Source of the DNA: Anaerolineae bacterium
GTDB lineage: Bacteria > Chloroflexota > Anaerolineae > JAFGEY01
Assembly: GCA_016783145.1 (NCBI GenBank)
Contig: JADHXD010000012.1
Span: forward strand, 1 to 52,192
DNA length: 52,192 bases
Direction: 5' to 3'
This document shows positions 1-8,726 of this stretch, in pieces. Made by a program: the position numbers and the translations under genes. Position 1 is the first letter of the stretch, and every line of letters starts with the position of its first letter. Below the pieces are notes generated by a model. That model did no database searches, had not been told where the DNA came from, and saw nothing but the letters and a program-made list of their open reading frames with translations.

Positions 1-34
1 TATCGCTTCGAAGGCTCCTGCAGGGAACGATGCT

Positions 35-63
35 TTGCCAGGGCGATGACGGTGTGATACAAT
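35..63 (+). promoter_or_regulatory. Sigma-70-type promoter for the cyclase operon
   Basis: TTGCCA at 35-40 and TACAAT at 58-63 are separated by exactly 17 bp. The -10 is preceded by TGA, giving an extended -10. It lies about 40 bp upstream of the GGAGG and ATG of the CHASE2 cyclase gene and fits a short leader. It was read by eye and no transcript data are available. Confidence 0.6.
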
Positions 64-106
64 GGATGGCAAGGGGAGATGGCCCAATTGAGGGAGGTGT
101 CGTACG

Positions 107-2188
107 ATGGCTGATCAAGACGACCTGCCTCCTGCTGAGGGGGCGGGGGACGTTCCTGCGCCTCGCACACCGTGGTTCGATCGAGGCAAGCAGTGGTTGA
201 GTTGGGCCGCGCAGAGACTAGATCGGGTCTTGCGGGGTCTGCGCGGGTGCAAGCAGCGCCTCAGCCATATGGTGCATCGGCTGCGCCAGCGCACGAGCTG
301 GCGGCTCACGCGCCCGCAGAGGCGTTTGGGCCAAGCGCTCCTGGTTGGCATCGGGGTGGCAGGCGCCATCTTGCTGGTCAGGTGGGCAGGTCTTTTCACC
401 TCGGCACAGTACAGGGCAGCGGACTATCTGTACGACCGTGAGGGAGATCCCGGCACCGACATCCTGATCGTGGCCATCGACGAGGAGACTCTGCAGGCTC
501 TGGGCGATTGGCCGCTGTCGTTTGACCCGTATGTCCAGCTCCTTGAGCAGCTCCGGGATGCCCGCGTGGTTGGCTTTGACGTGCTCTTGCCCGACTCGGG
601 TCCAGAGGGTAACGTGCAGACACCCGCGCTGCTGGACGCAGCCCGCCGAGCGGGGACTGTTGTCGTGCCCATCGCGACGCTGGAGCTGATCCATCCCGAG
701 TTTCCCGGGGAGCTGTACTCCGCGGGGCGAACTGTACGGACGTTTCCCGCGCTCCTCAACGTGGCGGCTGCGGCAGGGTCGGTGAACCAGGTCCCTGATG
801 GAGACGGTACACTCCGCCGCGTCCCCTTGCTGGTTGAGGCCGGCGGGGGAGAGGTCTGGGAGGCATTTGCCCTGCGGGTCTTGAGGCTGTGGCTTGGGCT
901 GCATGCAGCCTCTACGGCCTCCCTGGAGGGCGACCGCGTCGTCATCGCGGATGGGGATGAGATCAAGTTCCAGGTACGAACTGACGTTCACGGTGCAGTG
1001 CTGGTCAACTTTGTGGGACGCCCCAATACGTTTCCCACCTATTCGATGATCGAGGTGCTCGAGGGCCGCGTGCCAGCGAGCACTTTTGCGGACAAGATCG
1101 TGCTGGTGGGCGTGATGAACGCGTTGACCGAGATGGATCTGCACCAGACACCGGTTTCTTCGCACAGGATGTCGGGGACAGAGTTCCAGGCGAACGTGAT
1201 CCACACCCTCCTCAATCACCGTCCCCTGGTACAGGAGGGTGAGCTGGGGGTGACGGCTGCGGTCGTGCTTCTGGCCCTGGCGTCGGCACTGGCACTATCT
1301 CAGCTCGGAGCGGCGCTGGGCGCAGTGCTGACTGTGCTGCTGGCCTTGGGCTACTTTGTCTTCACCTCCGCGCGTTTCAGTGCTGGCGTGCTGCCCAACG
1401 TGCTGTTCCCCTATGCCACCATTTTCATCACCTATGCGGCAGTTACTGCTGCACGCTTTGCCAGCGAACGGGTGGAACGTGGCCGCGTGACCGACGTTTT
1501 TGGTCGCTTTGTGTCGCCCAGGGTGCGCAACGCCATTGTCGCCCTGGCGCTTGAGGACCCCGGACTGGTCCGGCCGGGCGGCCGGCAGATGGAGCTGAGC
1601 GTGCTCTTTGCCGATATCCGGGGCTTTACCACTATCTCGGAGAACCTGCCTCCGCAAGAGGTGGTCGGGGTCCTGAACCAGTACCTGGACAGCATGGAAG
1701 AAGAGGTCTTTAGGCAAGGGGGTACACTGGACAAGTACACGGGGGATGGCATGATGGTCCTCTTTGGCGCACCGTTGGAGCAGGCGGATCACGCAGAGCG
1801 AGCGGTGCGGGCCGCTCTGGGTATGCGGCGAGCGGCCGCTGAGGTCAGTGGATGTCTCGGCGCTGCGAACTGCTCGTTTGCCTACGGGATCGGCATTGCC
1901 ACAGGCACAGCAGTCGTGGGACACATTGGTTCGCAGCGCCGCCTGGATTACACCGCGATCGGTGACACGGTGAACCTCGCGTCTCGCCTCGAAGGCATTG
2001 CGCCGCCGGGGACGATCTTGGTCAATCAGACCACGTACGAAGCGGTCAGGGAGGTTGCCTTTGTGAAAGGGCTCGATCCTGTCGTCGTCAAGGGCAAGGT
2101 CGAACTCGTCCCCGTCTACGAGGTTTTGGGGATGCGTGACGAGAACGACGCTGTCCGAGGCAAGGAACCTGCAGACGAGGGCGCATGA
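107..2188 (+). CDS. CHASE2-domain class III adenylate cyclase
   Basis: A 693-residue membrane receptor cyclase, probably making cAMP. A basic N-terminal segment leads into a transmembrane helix (about residues 76-97), an extracytoplasmic CHASE2 sensor (about 100-385), and three further membrane helices (about 385-450). A short linker (FGRFVSPRV) and a class III cyclase domain (about 490-670) follow. Catalytic residues are present: metal-binding Asp503 in FADIRGF and Asp547 in KYTGDG, and transition-state Asn623 and Arg627 in GDTVNLASR. Lys543 (DKYTGD) and Asp614 (LDYTAIGD) are the pair that selects ATP, so adenylate rather than guanylate cyclase is inferred. The start is supported by GGGAGG about 9 bp upstream. 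The stop overlaps the next start (ATGA), so the two genes are coupled. The sensed ligand is unknown. Confidence 0.93.
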   Translation: MADQDDLPPAEGAGDVPAPRTPWFDRGKQWLSWAAQRLDRVLRGLRGCKQRLSHMVHRLRQRTSWRLTRPQRRLGQALLVGIGVAGAILLVRWAGLFTSAQYRAADYLYDREGDPGTDILIVAIDEETLQALGDWPLSFDPYVQLLEQLRDARVVGFDVLLPDSGPEGNVQTPALLDAARRAGTVVVPIATLELIHPEFPGELYSAGRTVRTFPALLNVAAAAGSVNQVPDGDGTLRRVPLLVEAGGGEVWEAFALRVLRLWLGLHAASTASLEGDRVVIADGDEIKFQVRTDVHGAVLVNFVGRPNTFPTYSMIEVLEGRVPASTFADKIVLVGVMNALTEMDLHQTPVSSHRMSGTEFQANVIHTLLNHRPLVQEGELGVTAAVVLLALASALALSQLGAALGAVLTVLLALGYFVFTSARFSAGVLPNVLFPYATIFITYAAVTAARFASERVERGRVTDVFGRFVSPRVRNAIVALALEDPGLVRPGGRQMELSVLFADIRGFTTISENLPPQEVVGVLNQYLDSMEEEVFRQGGTLDKYTGDGMMVLFGAPLEQADHAERAVRAALGMRRAAAEVSGCLGAANCSFAYGIGIATGTAVVGHIGSQRRLDYTAIGDTVNLASRLEGIAPPGTILVNQTTYEAVREVAFVKGLDPVVVKGKVELVPVYEVLGMRDENDAVRGKEPADEGA

Positions 2189-4428
2189 GCGACGAGGCAC
2201 ACGGCGCGCTACGACGCTGGCGCGCGCGAGACCGCGGGCCCGTCGTGGCCCGATCGATCGCCTGGATGCTCGCGCTTGGCTGCGGGGCAGCGAGTCACGT
2301 GTGGGGCAGGGTCGCGCTTGCCGCTGCCATCATCGCCGGTTGGTATGTCCTCGAATGTGTCCTCCTGGTGGCGATGTGGATCCGTGCGCGTCGATGCGAG
2401 GTGTTTCTGGCCTACGTCCTGCCCCGTGGGATTGGGACAGGGACGGGGTTTGCCCTGGCCTACGTGCTGTTCCTGCCGTGGGCACAGGCCATTGCGCTGA
2501 CCTATGTGATCGTGATCGTTCTAGAGAGCGCGTATCGGTGGACACTGCGAAAGCTCAATCTCAGTTCTTGGCACCAGATCACCGGTCTGGCAGCGCTCGC
2601 CGCAGCATCTGGGCGGCGCAGTCTATCCAGCGGGCTGTGCGCGCGCCGGGGATGGAAGGCCAGGGGGCAGTCTGTGTCGGTGCTGCTCGCCGCGTCTCTG
2701 TTCGTCATCATTTGCCCGGCGGTCTTGTATGGGTACAGTGTACGTCGCGTCGTCTTTGACACGGGCTTCTATGTCTCGCAGCTCGAGCGTTCGGACCTCT
2801 ACGAGTATGCCGCGCGCATGGCTGGCGAGGCGGCTGTGGATGCAGCTCGCGGGCGAAACCGAGAGGTGCGGCGTGCGGTGGGCCTGCTATCCGAACAGGA
2901 TGTGGAGTTCGTCGGGCGTACGATCCTGTCCAAAGAATGGACGGCAGCCCTGGTTGAGCAGGCGCTGGATGGGGTGCTCTTCTGGCTGCAGGCGGACGAT
3001 CGCCGGCGGGTACCTACGGTATCGCTGCCGATCGGCGACCTGCAGCGGCATATCCGAGAGGCTACCTCGGTGCTGCTGGACCGGCACATGGCCGCTCTGC
3101 CACTCTGTGCACCAGGTGCATCGGCGAGTGCGCTTTGCCGACCCCGGGGGATGAGTGCTGCTGCCTACATCGCCACCCACAAGCCGGAGAGCATAGCGAT
3201 CGTGGATGAGGCGTTCGCCATGATCCCTGCCGAGCTGGATCTGTCCACTGCGGTCACTCTGGCCCCAGGCGTCTTTCAGAAACCGGTATCCTTTCTCCAC
3301 CAGGTGAGGACAGGGGTGCACACGCTCGAACGCTTGCTCGCCTGGATGGGCGCTGGCTGCCTGGCGCTGCTGTCTGCTCTGTACCTTTCTGGCGGCGAAA
3401 GGGCGCAGGTTTCGCTGACGCGGGTTGGGATGACACTGTGGGTCGCCGGAGAGGGAACCCTGGCACTGAGCTGGGTCGCGTTCAGGTATGGCGCGAAGGT
3501 GGTCTTGTGGCGGCTTGGGGCGGACCTGCTGGCCGACCTGCCCGCCGACCTGGTTGGTCTGCCCCAAGAAGTCCTGGATGCGCTTTTCGGTGCCGCGCAC
3601 AGCACTCTCTTGCCGTGGGCGTTCGTTCTCGCCAGCATCGGGCTGCTGACGGCTCTCGCGGTCTTGCTCTGCCCTTGGTCCCGCGAGCCACGACAGGGAG
3701 GCGCCGCCCGCACGCTGGTGATCGCAGGGGCGATCGGACTCTTGCTGTGGGCAAGGTACCTGGCGTGGGGCCGGGTGGCGTACAAAGAGGCATTCGCGGC
3801 TCACCGCAGCGGGGAGGCGCAGGAAGCGGCTCGCCTGTATCACCGCGTGGACCAACTGCATCCGCTCTCGGTGAACGAGCTTGTCCTCAGCGCACGGCAG
3901 GGCTGGGCAGCGTGTCGCCGCTACCTGGACGCAGAACGGGCTTACCAGTCTGGCGACGATCCATCGGCCGCGCAAGCATATGAGGCGTTGCTGGCCGGCG
4001 ATCCGCCAATCGTCCTGCGCGATACGGCTCGTTCTCGCCTGGTGGAATCGCTGTATGGGTGGGCGGAGTCGCTGGTACGGGTGGGAGAGTACGAGCGTGC
4101 TCTCGACCGCTACCGCTATATCCGGGATGAGCTGCGGGATCGCCGCGTCCAGCAAGCAATGACGGACCTGTACCTTGCCTGGGGAGAAGCGCTGCAGGCA
4201 GAAGGGGACTACCGAGCGGCGATCGCCACGTTCCAGCGCATCGTCTACGACGTGTCTGACCCGCGTCAATGGGACGTTGCTGACGAACGGACTGTGGACA
4301 CGTACTGTGCGTGGAGAGCATCCCTGAATGCAGGTGGCCGAGACCGGCAAGCTGTGGAAATGTGCAGCGAGCTGCTGGCCGAGTGGCCGTCCCTGGCAAG
4401 CAAACGCTGCCCAGAGTGTGAGCCATAG
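2185..4428 (+). CDS. Multi-pass membrane protein with C-terminal TPR-like repeats
   Basis: A 747-residue protein coupled by a 4-bp overlap to the adenylate cyclase. Hydrophobic segments occur near residues 25-110, 155-180, 390-460 and 475-535. Between the second and third groups lies a charged region of about 200 residues, probably extracytoplasmic. From about residue 545 to the end it is helical with TPR-like units: alternating small and aromatic positions such as AYKEAFAAHRSGEAQEAARL and YERALDRYRYIRDEL. No enzyme motif was recognised. The coupling suggests it works with the cyclase, perhaps as a partner or downstream membrane component, but this rests on position alone. The membrane topology is read by eye. 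Confidence 0.8.
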   Translation: MSDEAHGALRRWRARDRGPVVARSIAWMLALGCGAASHVWGRVALAAAIIAGWYVLECVLLVAMWIRARRCEVFLAYVLPRGIGTGTGFALAYVLFLPWAQAIALTYVIVIVLESAYRWTLRKLNLSSWHQITGLAALAAASGRRSLSSGLCARRGWKARGQSVSVLLAASLFVIICPAVLYGYSVRRVVFDTGFYVSQLERSDLYEYAARMAGEAAVDAARGRNREVRRAVGLLSEQDVEFVGRTILSKEWTAALVEQALDGVLFWLQADDRRRVPTVSLPIGDLQRHIREATSVLLDRHMAALPLCAPGASASALCRPRGMSAAAYIATHKPESIAIVDEAFAMIPAELDLSTAVTLAPGVFQKPVSFLHQVRTGVHTLERLLAWMGAGCLALLSALYLSGGERAQVSLTRVGMTLWVAGEGTLALSWVAFRYGAKVVLWRLGADLLADLPADLVGLPQEVLDALFGAAHSTLLPWAFVLASIGLLTALAVLLCPWSREPRQGGAARTLVIAGAIGLLLWARYLAWGRVAYKEAFAAHRSGEAQEAARLYHRVDQLHPLSVNELVLSARQGWAACRRYLDAERAYQSGDDPSAAQAYEALLAGDPPIVLRDTARSRLVESLYGWAESLVRVGEYERALDRYRYIRDELRDRRVQQAMTDLYLAWGEALQAEGDYRAAIATFQRIVYDVSDPRQWDVADERTVDTYCAWRASLNAGGRDRQAVEMCSELLAEWPSLASKRCPECEP

Positions 4429-4449
4429 CGATTTGGCCCGTTTATTATG

Positions 4450-4478
4450 TTGACTTGTTGGCCCTTTTATAGTATAAT
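4450..4478 (+). promoter_or_regulatory. Strong sigma-70-type promoter P1 upstream of the LysM gene
   Basis: TTGACT (4450-4455), 17 bp, TATAAT (4473-4478). It sits just after the TPR gene stop, about 325 bp upstream of the LysM lipoprotein start, so it implies a leader of roughly 320 nt. Confidence 0.6.
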
Positions 4479-4595
4479 GCTTACTGTAAGGGTGTCTCCT
4501 TTTTGCAGCTCGGGTTCCTTGACAGCCGGGTCTGGTGTACATCATCCATACTCATCGCTCTCTGGGATGGGTGCATTTGCCTGTTGTGTTGTCTG

Positions 4596-4624
4596 TTGCG
4601 CCGTTGGCGACTCTATAGTATAAT
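4596..4624 (+). promoter_or_regulatory. Second sigma-70-type promoter P2 upstream of the LysM gene
   Basis: TTGCGC (4596-4601), 17 bp, TATAAT (4619-4624). It is in tandem with the promoter about 146 bp upstream. Together they fill the 375-bp gap 4429-4803. No other feature was recognised in that gap; a longer in-frame extension of the LysM gene starts at 4693 but lacks a good ribosome binding site. Confidence 0.5.
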
Positions 4625-4803
4625 GTGAGCAGTAGACATAAAGTTGGCCTTTCGGGATCGTGCTTGCGTGGATGGGGATAGCGTGACGATGTGTGTTATC
4701 CTCAGAACGTGAGAGGGCCGGGGGGGATGTCCTTGTCCCCGGGGATCATCTTGCTCTTCTAGTACACCGGAAAGAGGACTCTATGAGGCAGAGGAGGGTT
4801 GTG

Positions 4804-5595
4804 ATGCGCAAGTGGATCGGCTTTATCGCAATAGGCGGTTTACTGGTCGTGCTGATGAGCTTGGCGGCGTGCACAAAATCGAAACTACCGCCCGCTCCCA
4901 CACTTGTTGGGGCAGCCCAGGCCACTGTCTCAGCGGAACTCACGCCTGGTGCTGGCACGACTGTGGTTGTCGCCGATGCTACGCCTACGACGACTGTGGG
5001 GGTATCCCCGACTCCCATCCCGACGTTCACGCCGACCACTGAAGCGGGAGAGACGGTGACTCCCACGGTCGAGGCCTCGCCGACGCCGGTGGTGGAGACC
5101 ACCCCAGAACCGTCGACTGGAGCAGAGTTCGACTATGTGGTCAAGACAGGGGACACCTTGTGGGGTCTGGCACTTCGTTTTGGCACGACTGTGCAAGCGA
5201 TCAAGACCCGGAACGGTCTCGTATCCGACATCATCTACAAGGATCAGAAGTTGGTCCTTGCCGGAACAGCGGGTGACTCTTCTGTGACTCACATCGTGCA
5301 GCCCGGAGAGAATCTGTACCGCATTGCCCTCAAGTACGGTACGACGATTCAGGCCATCGCCGCGGCGAACAACATCATCAACCCCAACTGGGTCTATGCG
5401 GGACAAAAGCTCATTGTTGTCCAGGGGAGCGGCACGACTCCCGGTGGCGGGGTGCGGTATCACGTTGTGCAGCCTGGAGAGACGCTTTCGAGCATTGCGA
5501 TGAGGTACGGCACGACGCCGTGGAAGATCGCGGCGGCAAACGGCATCGCGAACATCAATTTCATCTATGCAGGGCGTACGTTGCGCATTCCCTGA
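4804..5595 (+). CDS. Lipoprotein with three LysM domains
   Basis: A 263-residue exported lipoprotein predicted to bind peptidoglycan. The signal peptide is followed by a lipobox (LAAC) with Cys near residue 20. A Thr/Pro-rich stalk of about 90 residues comes next, then three LysM units of about 46 residues each. These begin with YVVKTGDTLWGLA, HIVQPGENLYRIA and HVVQPGETLSSIA, and each ends in a Y-K/A-G-Q/R-x-L type strand. No catalytic domain follows, so it probably anchors to or senses the cell wall. The ATG at 4804 was chosen because GAGGAGG lies 6 bp upstream; in-frame ATGs at 4783 and 4693 are less well supported. It is monocistronic, between tandem promoters and a strong terminator. Confidence 0.9.
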   Translation: MRKWIGFIAIGGLLVVLMSLAACTKSKLPPAPTLVGAAQATVSAELTPGAGTTVVVADATPTTTVGVSPTPIPTFTPTTEAGETVTPTVEASPTPVVETTPEPSTGAEFDYVVKTGDTLWGLALRFGTTVQAIKTRNGLVSDIIYKDQKLVLAGTAGDSSVTHIVQPGENLYRIALKYGTTIQAIAAANNIINPNWVYAGQKLIVVQGSGTTPGGGVRYHVVQPGETLSSIAMRYGTTPWKIAAANGIANINFIYAGRTLRIP

Positions 5596-5625
5596 CGCAT
5601 TTCTCCCTTCGTAGGCGCTCACCCC

Positions 5626-5654
5626 AAGCCACCGGCTGAAGGCCGGTGGCTTTT
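5626..5654 (+). terminator. Rho-independent terminator after the LysM gene
   Basis: A perfect 11-bp inverted repeat (5626-5636 with 5642-5652), 5-nt loop TGAAG, runs into TTTT. It begins 31 bp after the LysM stop. The remaining gap to 5898 holds the next promoter and nothing else recognised. Confidence 0.85.
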
Positions 5655-5736
5655 GGTTTCGACAGTGGCGGGCCAAAGGGGGACCGTGAGCCGCATCGAG
5701 CCGTGCGAGGCCCTTGCTTCTGCTGCGCCAACCTAT

Positions 5737-5765
5737 TTGACAATTCTGGCTATTCGCCGTACAAT
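5737..5765 (+). promoter_or_regulatory. Near-consensus promoter of the peptide transporter operon
   Basis: TTGACA (5737-5742), 17 bp, TACAAT (5760-5765), about 134 bp upstream of the first binding-protein gene. It is the only clear promoter seen ahead of the six-gene transporter run. Confidence 0.7.
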
Positions 5766-5898
5766 ATCGCTATCCATCCGCCAGCAGGTCTATCAAGCCA
5801 GGTAACGGCGGCACGTTTTTTTTGCTGTCTTGACTGGCGTTTGCGGTGTGGCAAGCTTGTACCGGGCGGATCGCTGCCAGGGGTTGGAAGAAGAGGTG

Positions 5899-7632
5899 AT
5901 GCGAGAAAAGCATAGGACATTGCTGGTAGGTCTCATCCTGTTGGGCCTGTTCCTGGGCGCAGGATGTCAGTTTATCGTGAGTCCCGCCGTGACGCCTCGC
6001 CCACCGGCAGGGATGACGCCCACATCGATCGCGACCCCCACAGAGGGGAACACTGTTGTCGTTACCGACACGCCGACCTCGACTCCCGAGCCAGCAACGC
6101 CGACCTCGACTGCCGAGCCAGATACGCCGACACCAGAGCCTACCGTTGCGATAGTTGGCAACGAGCTGCGCCTGTACAGTCAGGATCCTGATACGCTCGA
6201 TCCTGCGCTTGTGCAGGATGCGACGTCGCACAGCTTTGTGGGATTGCTGTTCGGCGGATTGGTCGCATTGGATTCGGATCTGCAGGTCGTCCCCGACTTG
6301 GCCGAGCGTTGGGACACAGATGAGTCGGGCACGGTGTACACGTTTACCCTGCGCAAGAACGCCAAGTTCCACAACGGGCGGCCGGTCACTGCCGAGGATG
6401 TGGTGTACTCGTTGGAGCGTGCTTGCGATCCAGCGCGGGGGTCGGTGCAGCGCGCTCAGTCCTATCTTGACGATATTGTGGGAGTCATGGAGCGCACTCG
6501 AGGAGAAGCCCGCTCGATCAGCGGACTGGAGGCGGTCGACGACTATACGATCCGGATCACGATCGATGCGCCCAAGCCCTACTTTCTGTCCAAGCTGACG
6601 TATCCGACCTCGTTTGTCGTGAACAAGGAGAATGTGGAGGATACCTCTCGCAAGTGGACCTCCCATCCCATCGGCACAGGGCCGTTCATGATGTCCGAGA
6701 ACGCGGTGAACCGCATGGTACTCGCTGCCTTTGATGACTATCATCGGGGCCGCCCCAAGGTCGACCAAGTCACGTTCATGTACCGCGGCCAGAGCATGAA
6801 CCAGTACGAGCGCGGGGAACTGGATGTGATCGAGGTGGGTTCGAGTGCTATCGACCGTGTGTTGGATCCGAACGATCCGCTGCACGCAGACCTGCGCATC
6901 GTGCTCCAACTCGATGTGTGGTATATCGGTTTCAACACGACGATGCCTCCCTTTGATGACCTGCACGTGCGGCGGGCTCTGGCCTATGCAACGAACAAGA
7001 AGTCTATTGCCGAGATCGCTTTCAACAAGATGGTCGTTCCGGCCGAGGGCATCTTGCCTCCCGGGATGCCGGGGTACAATCCCGATCTCGAGGGTTTGCC
7101 CTATGACCCGGACTTGGCAGCGGAAGAGCTCATGGAGTCGACGTATGGAGACGCGAGCGAACTACCTCCGATCGTTCTGACGGTGACCGGAGCGGGGACG
7201 GGTGAGATGTTGGCCGAGATGTACAATCAGGTCTTGGGCATTGAGGTCGTGGTTGAGGTGGTCGACTGGTCGGACTTTTTGCGCGGCCTAGACGCGCAGC
7301 AGTACCAGATGTACTCTCTGGGCTGGATCGGTGACTATCCTGATCCGCAGAATTTCCTTGATCTGCTCTTTCACAGCCAGAGCGCATACAATCACGGTGC
7401 GTACAGCAACTCTGAACTGGACGCCCTGGTTGAGCAGGCGCGCGTAGAGCAGGACAGTGAGCGTCGACTGCGCCGGTATCAGCAGGCGGAGCTACTGCTG
7501 GTTGAGGACGTTCCGTGGATCCCGCTGTATCACAGCGGGGGATACTATCTCGTCAAACCCGAAGTCAAGGACCTCGTCATCACCGGTCAGGGGACGATGA
7601 ACCTTCACGAGGTAAGTGTGGAGCGTCCATAG
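5899..7632 (+). CDS. Peptide/nickel-type ABC transporter substrate-binding lipoprotein (SBP1)
   Basis: A 577-residue family 5 extracellular solute-binding protein, the substrate receptor of an oligopeptide importer. The signal peptide ends in lipobox LGAGC. A Thr/Pro-rich linker (about residues 28-80) precedes the bilobed binding domain. Family signatures include DPDTLDPALVQD, a Y-x-F-x-L-R-K-N-A-K-F-H-N-G-R-P motif followed by TAEDVVYSLER, and VRRALAYATNKK. The C-terminal half has the usual WIGDYPDPQNFLDLLF motif. The ATG at 5899 has AGAGGTG directly upstream; an in-frame ATG at 5830 would place about 23 extra residues before the signal peptide. It is first in an operon with OppD and OppF. 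A second, dissimilar binding protein lies downstream. Confidence 0.93.
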   Translation: MREKHRTLLVGLILLGLFLGAGCQFIVSPAVTPRPPAGMTPTSIATPTEGNTVVVTDTPTSTPEPATPTSTAEPDTPTPEPTVAIVGNELRLYSQDPDTLDPALVQDATSHSFVGLLFGGLVALDSDLQVVPDLAERWDTDESGTVYTFTLRKNAKFHNGRPVTAEDVVYSLERACDPARGSVQRAQSYLDDIVGVMERTRGEARSISGLEAVDDYTIRITIDAPKPYFLSKLTYPTSFVVNKENVEDTSRKWTSHPIGTGPFMMSENAVNRMVLAAFDDYHRGRPKVDQVTFMYRGQSMNQYERGELDVIEVGSSAIDRVLDPNDPLHADLRIVLQLDVWYIGFNTTMPPFDDLHVRRALAYATNKKSIAEIAFNKMVVPAEGILPPGMPGYNPDLEGLPYDPDLAAEELMESTYGDASELPPIVLTVTGAGTGEMLAEMYNQVLGIEVVVEVVDWSDFLRGLDAQQYQMYSLGWIGDYPDPQNFLDLLFHSQSAYNHGAYSNSELDALVEQARVEQDSERRLRRYQQAELLLVEDVPWIPLYHSGGYYLVKPEVKDLVITGQGTMNLHEVSVERP

Positions 7633-7698
7633 GGGTGTAGAGCGAGCCACAGCAGACGGGCTTTTGCCCAGGGCAGGCATTCATCATAGGAGAATGGC

Positions 7699-8697
7699 AT
7701 GGCAAAGTTGCTGGAAGTCAGGGACCTGGAGACGCGTTTCTACACACAAGAGGGTGTAGTTAACGCCGTGAATGGCATCAGCTACAACCTGGACGAGGGA
7801 GCGACGATGGGCATCGTCGGTGAGAGTGGGTGCGGCAAGAGCGTAAGCGTGCTCTCGATGATGCGCCTGATCCCCAGCCCGCCCGGCAAGATCACCGGAG
7901 GGAAGGTCCTGTTCGAGGAACGCGACCTCCTCAAGATGGATATGGAAGAGATCCGTCACGTGCGCGGAAACAGGATCGCGATGGTCTTTCAGGACCCTAT
8001 GACTTCTCTCAACCCGGTGCTGACGATTGGTCGCCAGGTGAGCGAAGCGCTTGAGCTGCATATGGGTATGGACCGTACGCAGGCCCTCAGGCGCAGCATT
8101 GAACTTTTGGAGATGGTGGGGATACCGCAGGCCGACCAGCGTGTGAGAGATTACCCTCACCAGTTCTCCGGTGGGATGCGCCAGCGCGTGATGATCGCGA
8201 TGGCTCTGTCCTGCAACCCACAGATCCTGATCGCTGACGAGCCCACGACGGCCCTAGACGTGACGATCCAGGCCCAGATCGTCGAGTTGGTGAAGCGACT
8301 GCGAGATGAGATTGGGATGGCGGTGATCTGGATCACCCACGACCTGGGCGTGGTCGCCGGATTGGTGGATCGGGTCAACGTGATGTACGCTGGCTTTATC
8401 ATCGAAATGGGGCCAGTCAAGGATATTTATGCCCGGCCTCGCCATCCGTATACCATCGGTTTGCTCGGATCGCTGCCTCGCCTGGACGAGACCATACACG
8501 AGAAGCTTCGTTCCATCGAGGGGCTTCCCCCTGACCTGGTGTCTCCGCCGCCTGGATGTCCCTTTGCTCCGCGCTGTGATCTGGTGCTCGACCGCTGCCT
8601 GGCAGAGAATCCGATGCTAGAGTCCGTTGGCCTGGACCACAGGGCCGCGTGCTGGAACCTTGAGGCGACGGTGGGGTATCAGCGTTCGTCCCAGTAG
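7699..8697 (+). CDS. oppD: Oligopeptide/dipeptide ABC transporter ATPase, OppD/DppD type
   Basis: A 332-residue cytoplasmic ATPase. Walker A GESGCGKS is at about residues 41-48, the Q-loop is FQDPMTSLNP, the ABC signature is FSGGMRQRV near 155, Walker B is ILIADEPTTALD near 175-186, and the H-loop is WITHD. The C-terminal OppD/F extension holds the cysteine cluster C-P-F-A-P-R-C plus later cysteines, the region that binds a [4Fe-4S] cluster in structurally studied homologues. Whether it does so here is inference. AGGAGA precedes the ATG. The gene lies 66 bp after SBP1 and just ahead of its heterodimer partner. Confidence 0.95.
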   Translation: MAKLLEVRDLETRFYTQEGVVNAVNGISYNLDEGATMGIVGESGCGKSVSVLSMMRLIPSPPGKITGGKVLFEERDLLKMDMEEIRHVRGNRIAMVFQDPMTSLNPVLTIGRQVSEALELHMGMDRTQALRRSIELLEMVGIPQADQRVRDYPHQFSGGMRQRVMIAMALSCNPQILIADEPTTALDVTIQAQIVELVKRLRDEIGMAVIWITHDLGVVAGLVDRVNVMYAGFIIEMGPVKDIYARPRHPYTIGLLGSLPRLDETIHEKLRSIEGLPPDLVSPPPGCPFAPRCDLVLDRCLAENPMLESVGLDHRAACWNLEATVGYQRSSQ

Positions 8698-8726
8698 AGT
8701 GCGCAACATAGATGGAGAAACGCAGA

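Noticed and set aside
2887-4545. 552-codon minus-strand open frame opposite the TPR membrane protein
   Set aside because: Arg/Gln/Pro-rich with no domain; it mirrors a real gene and reflects high GC suppressing stop codons.
4519-4552. TTGACA at 4519 as a third promoter before the LysM gene
   Set aside because: At 17 bp the downstream hexamer is TCATCC, and the nearest -10-like sequence is too far away.
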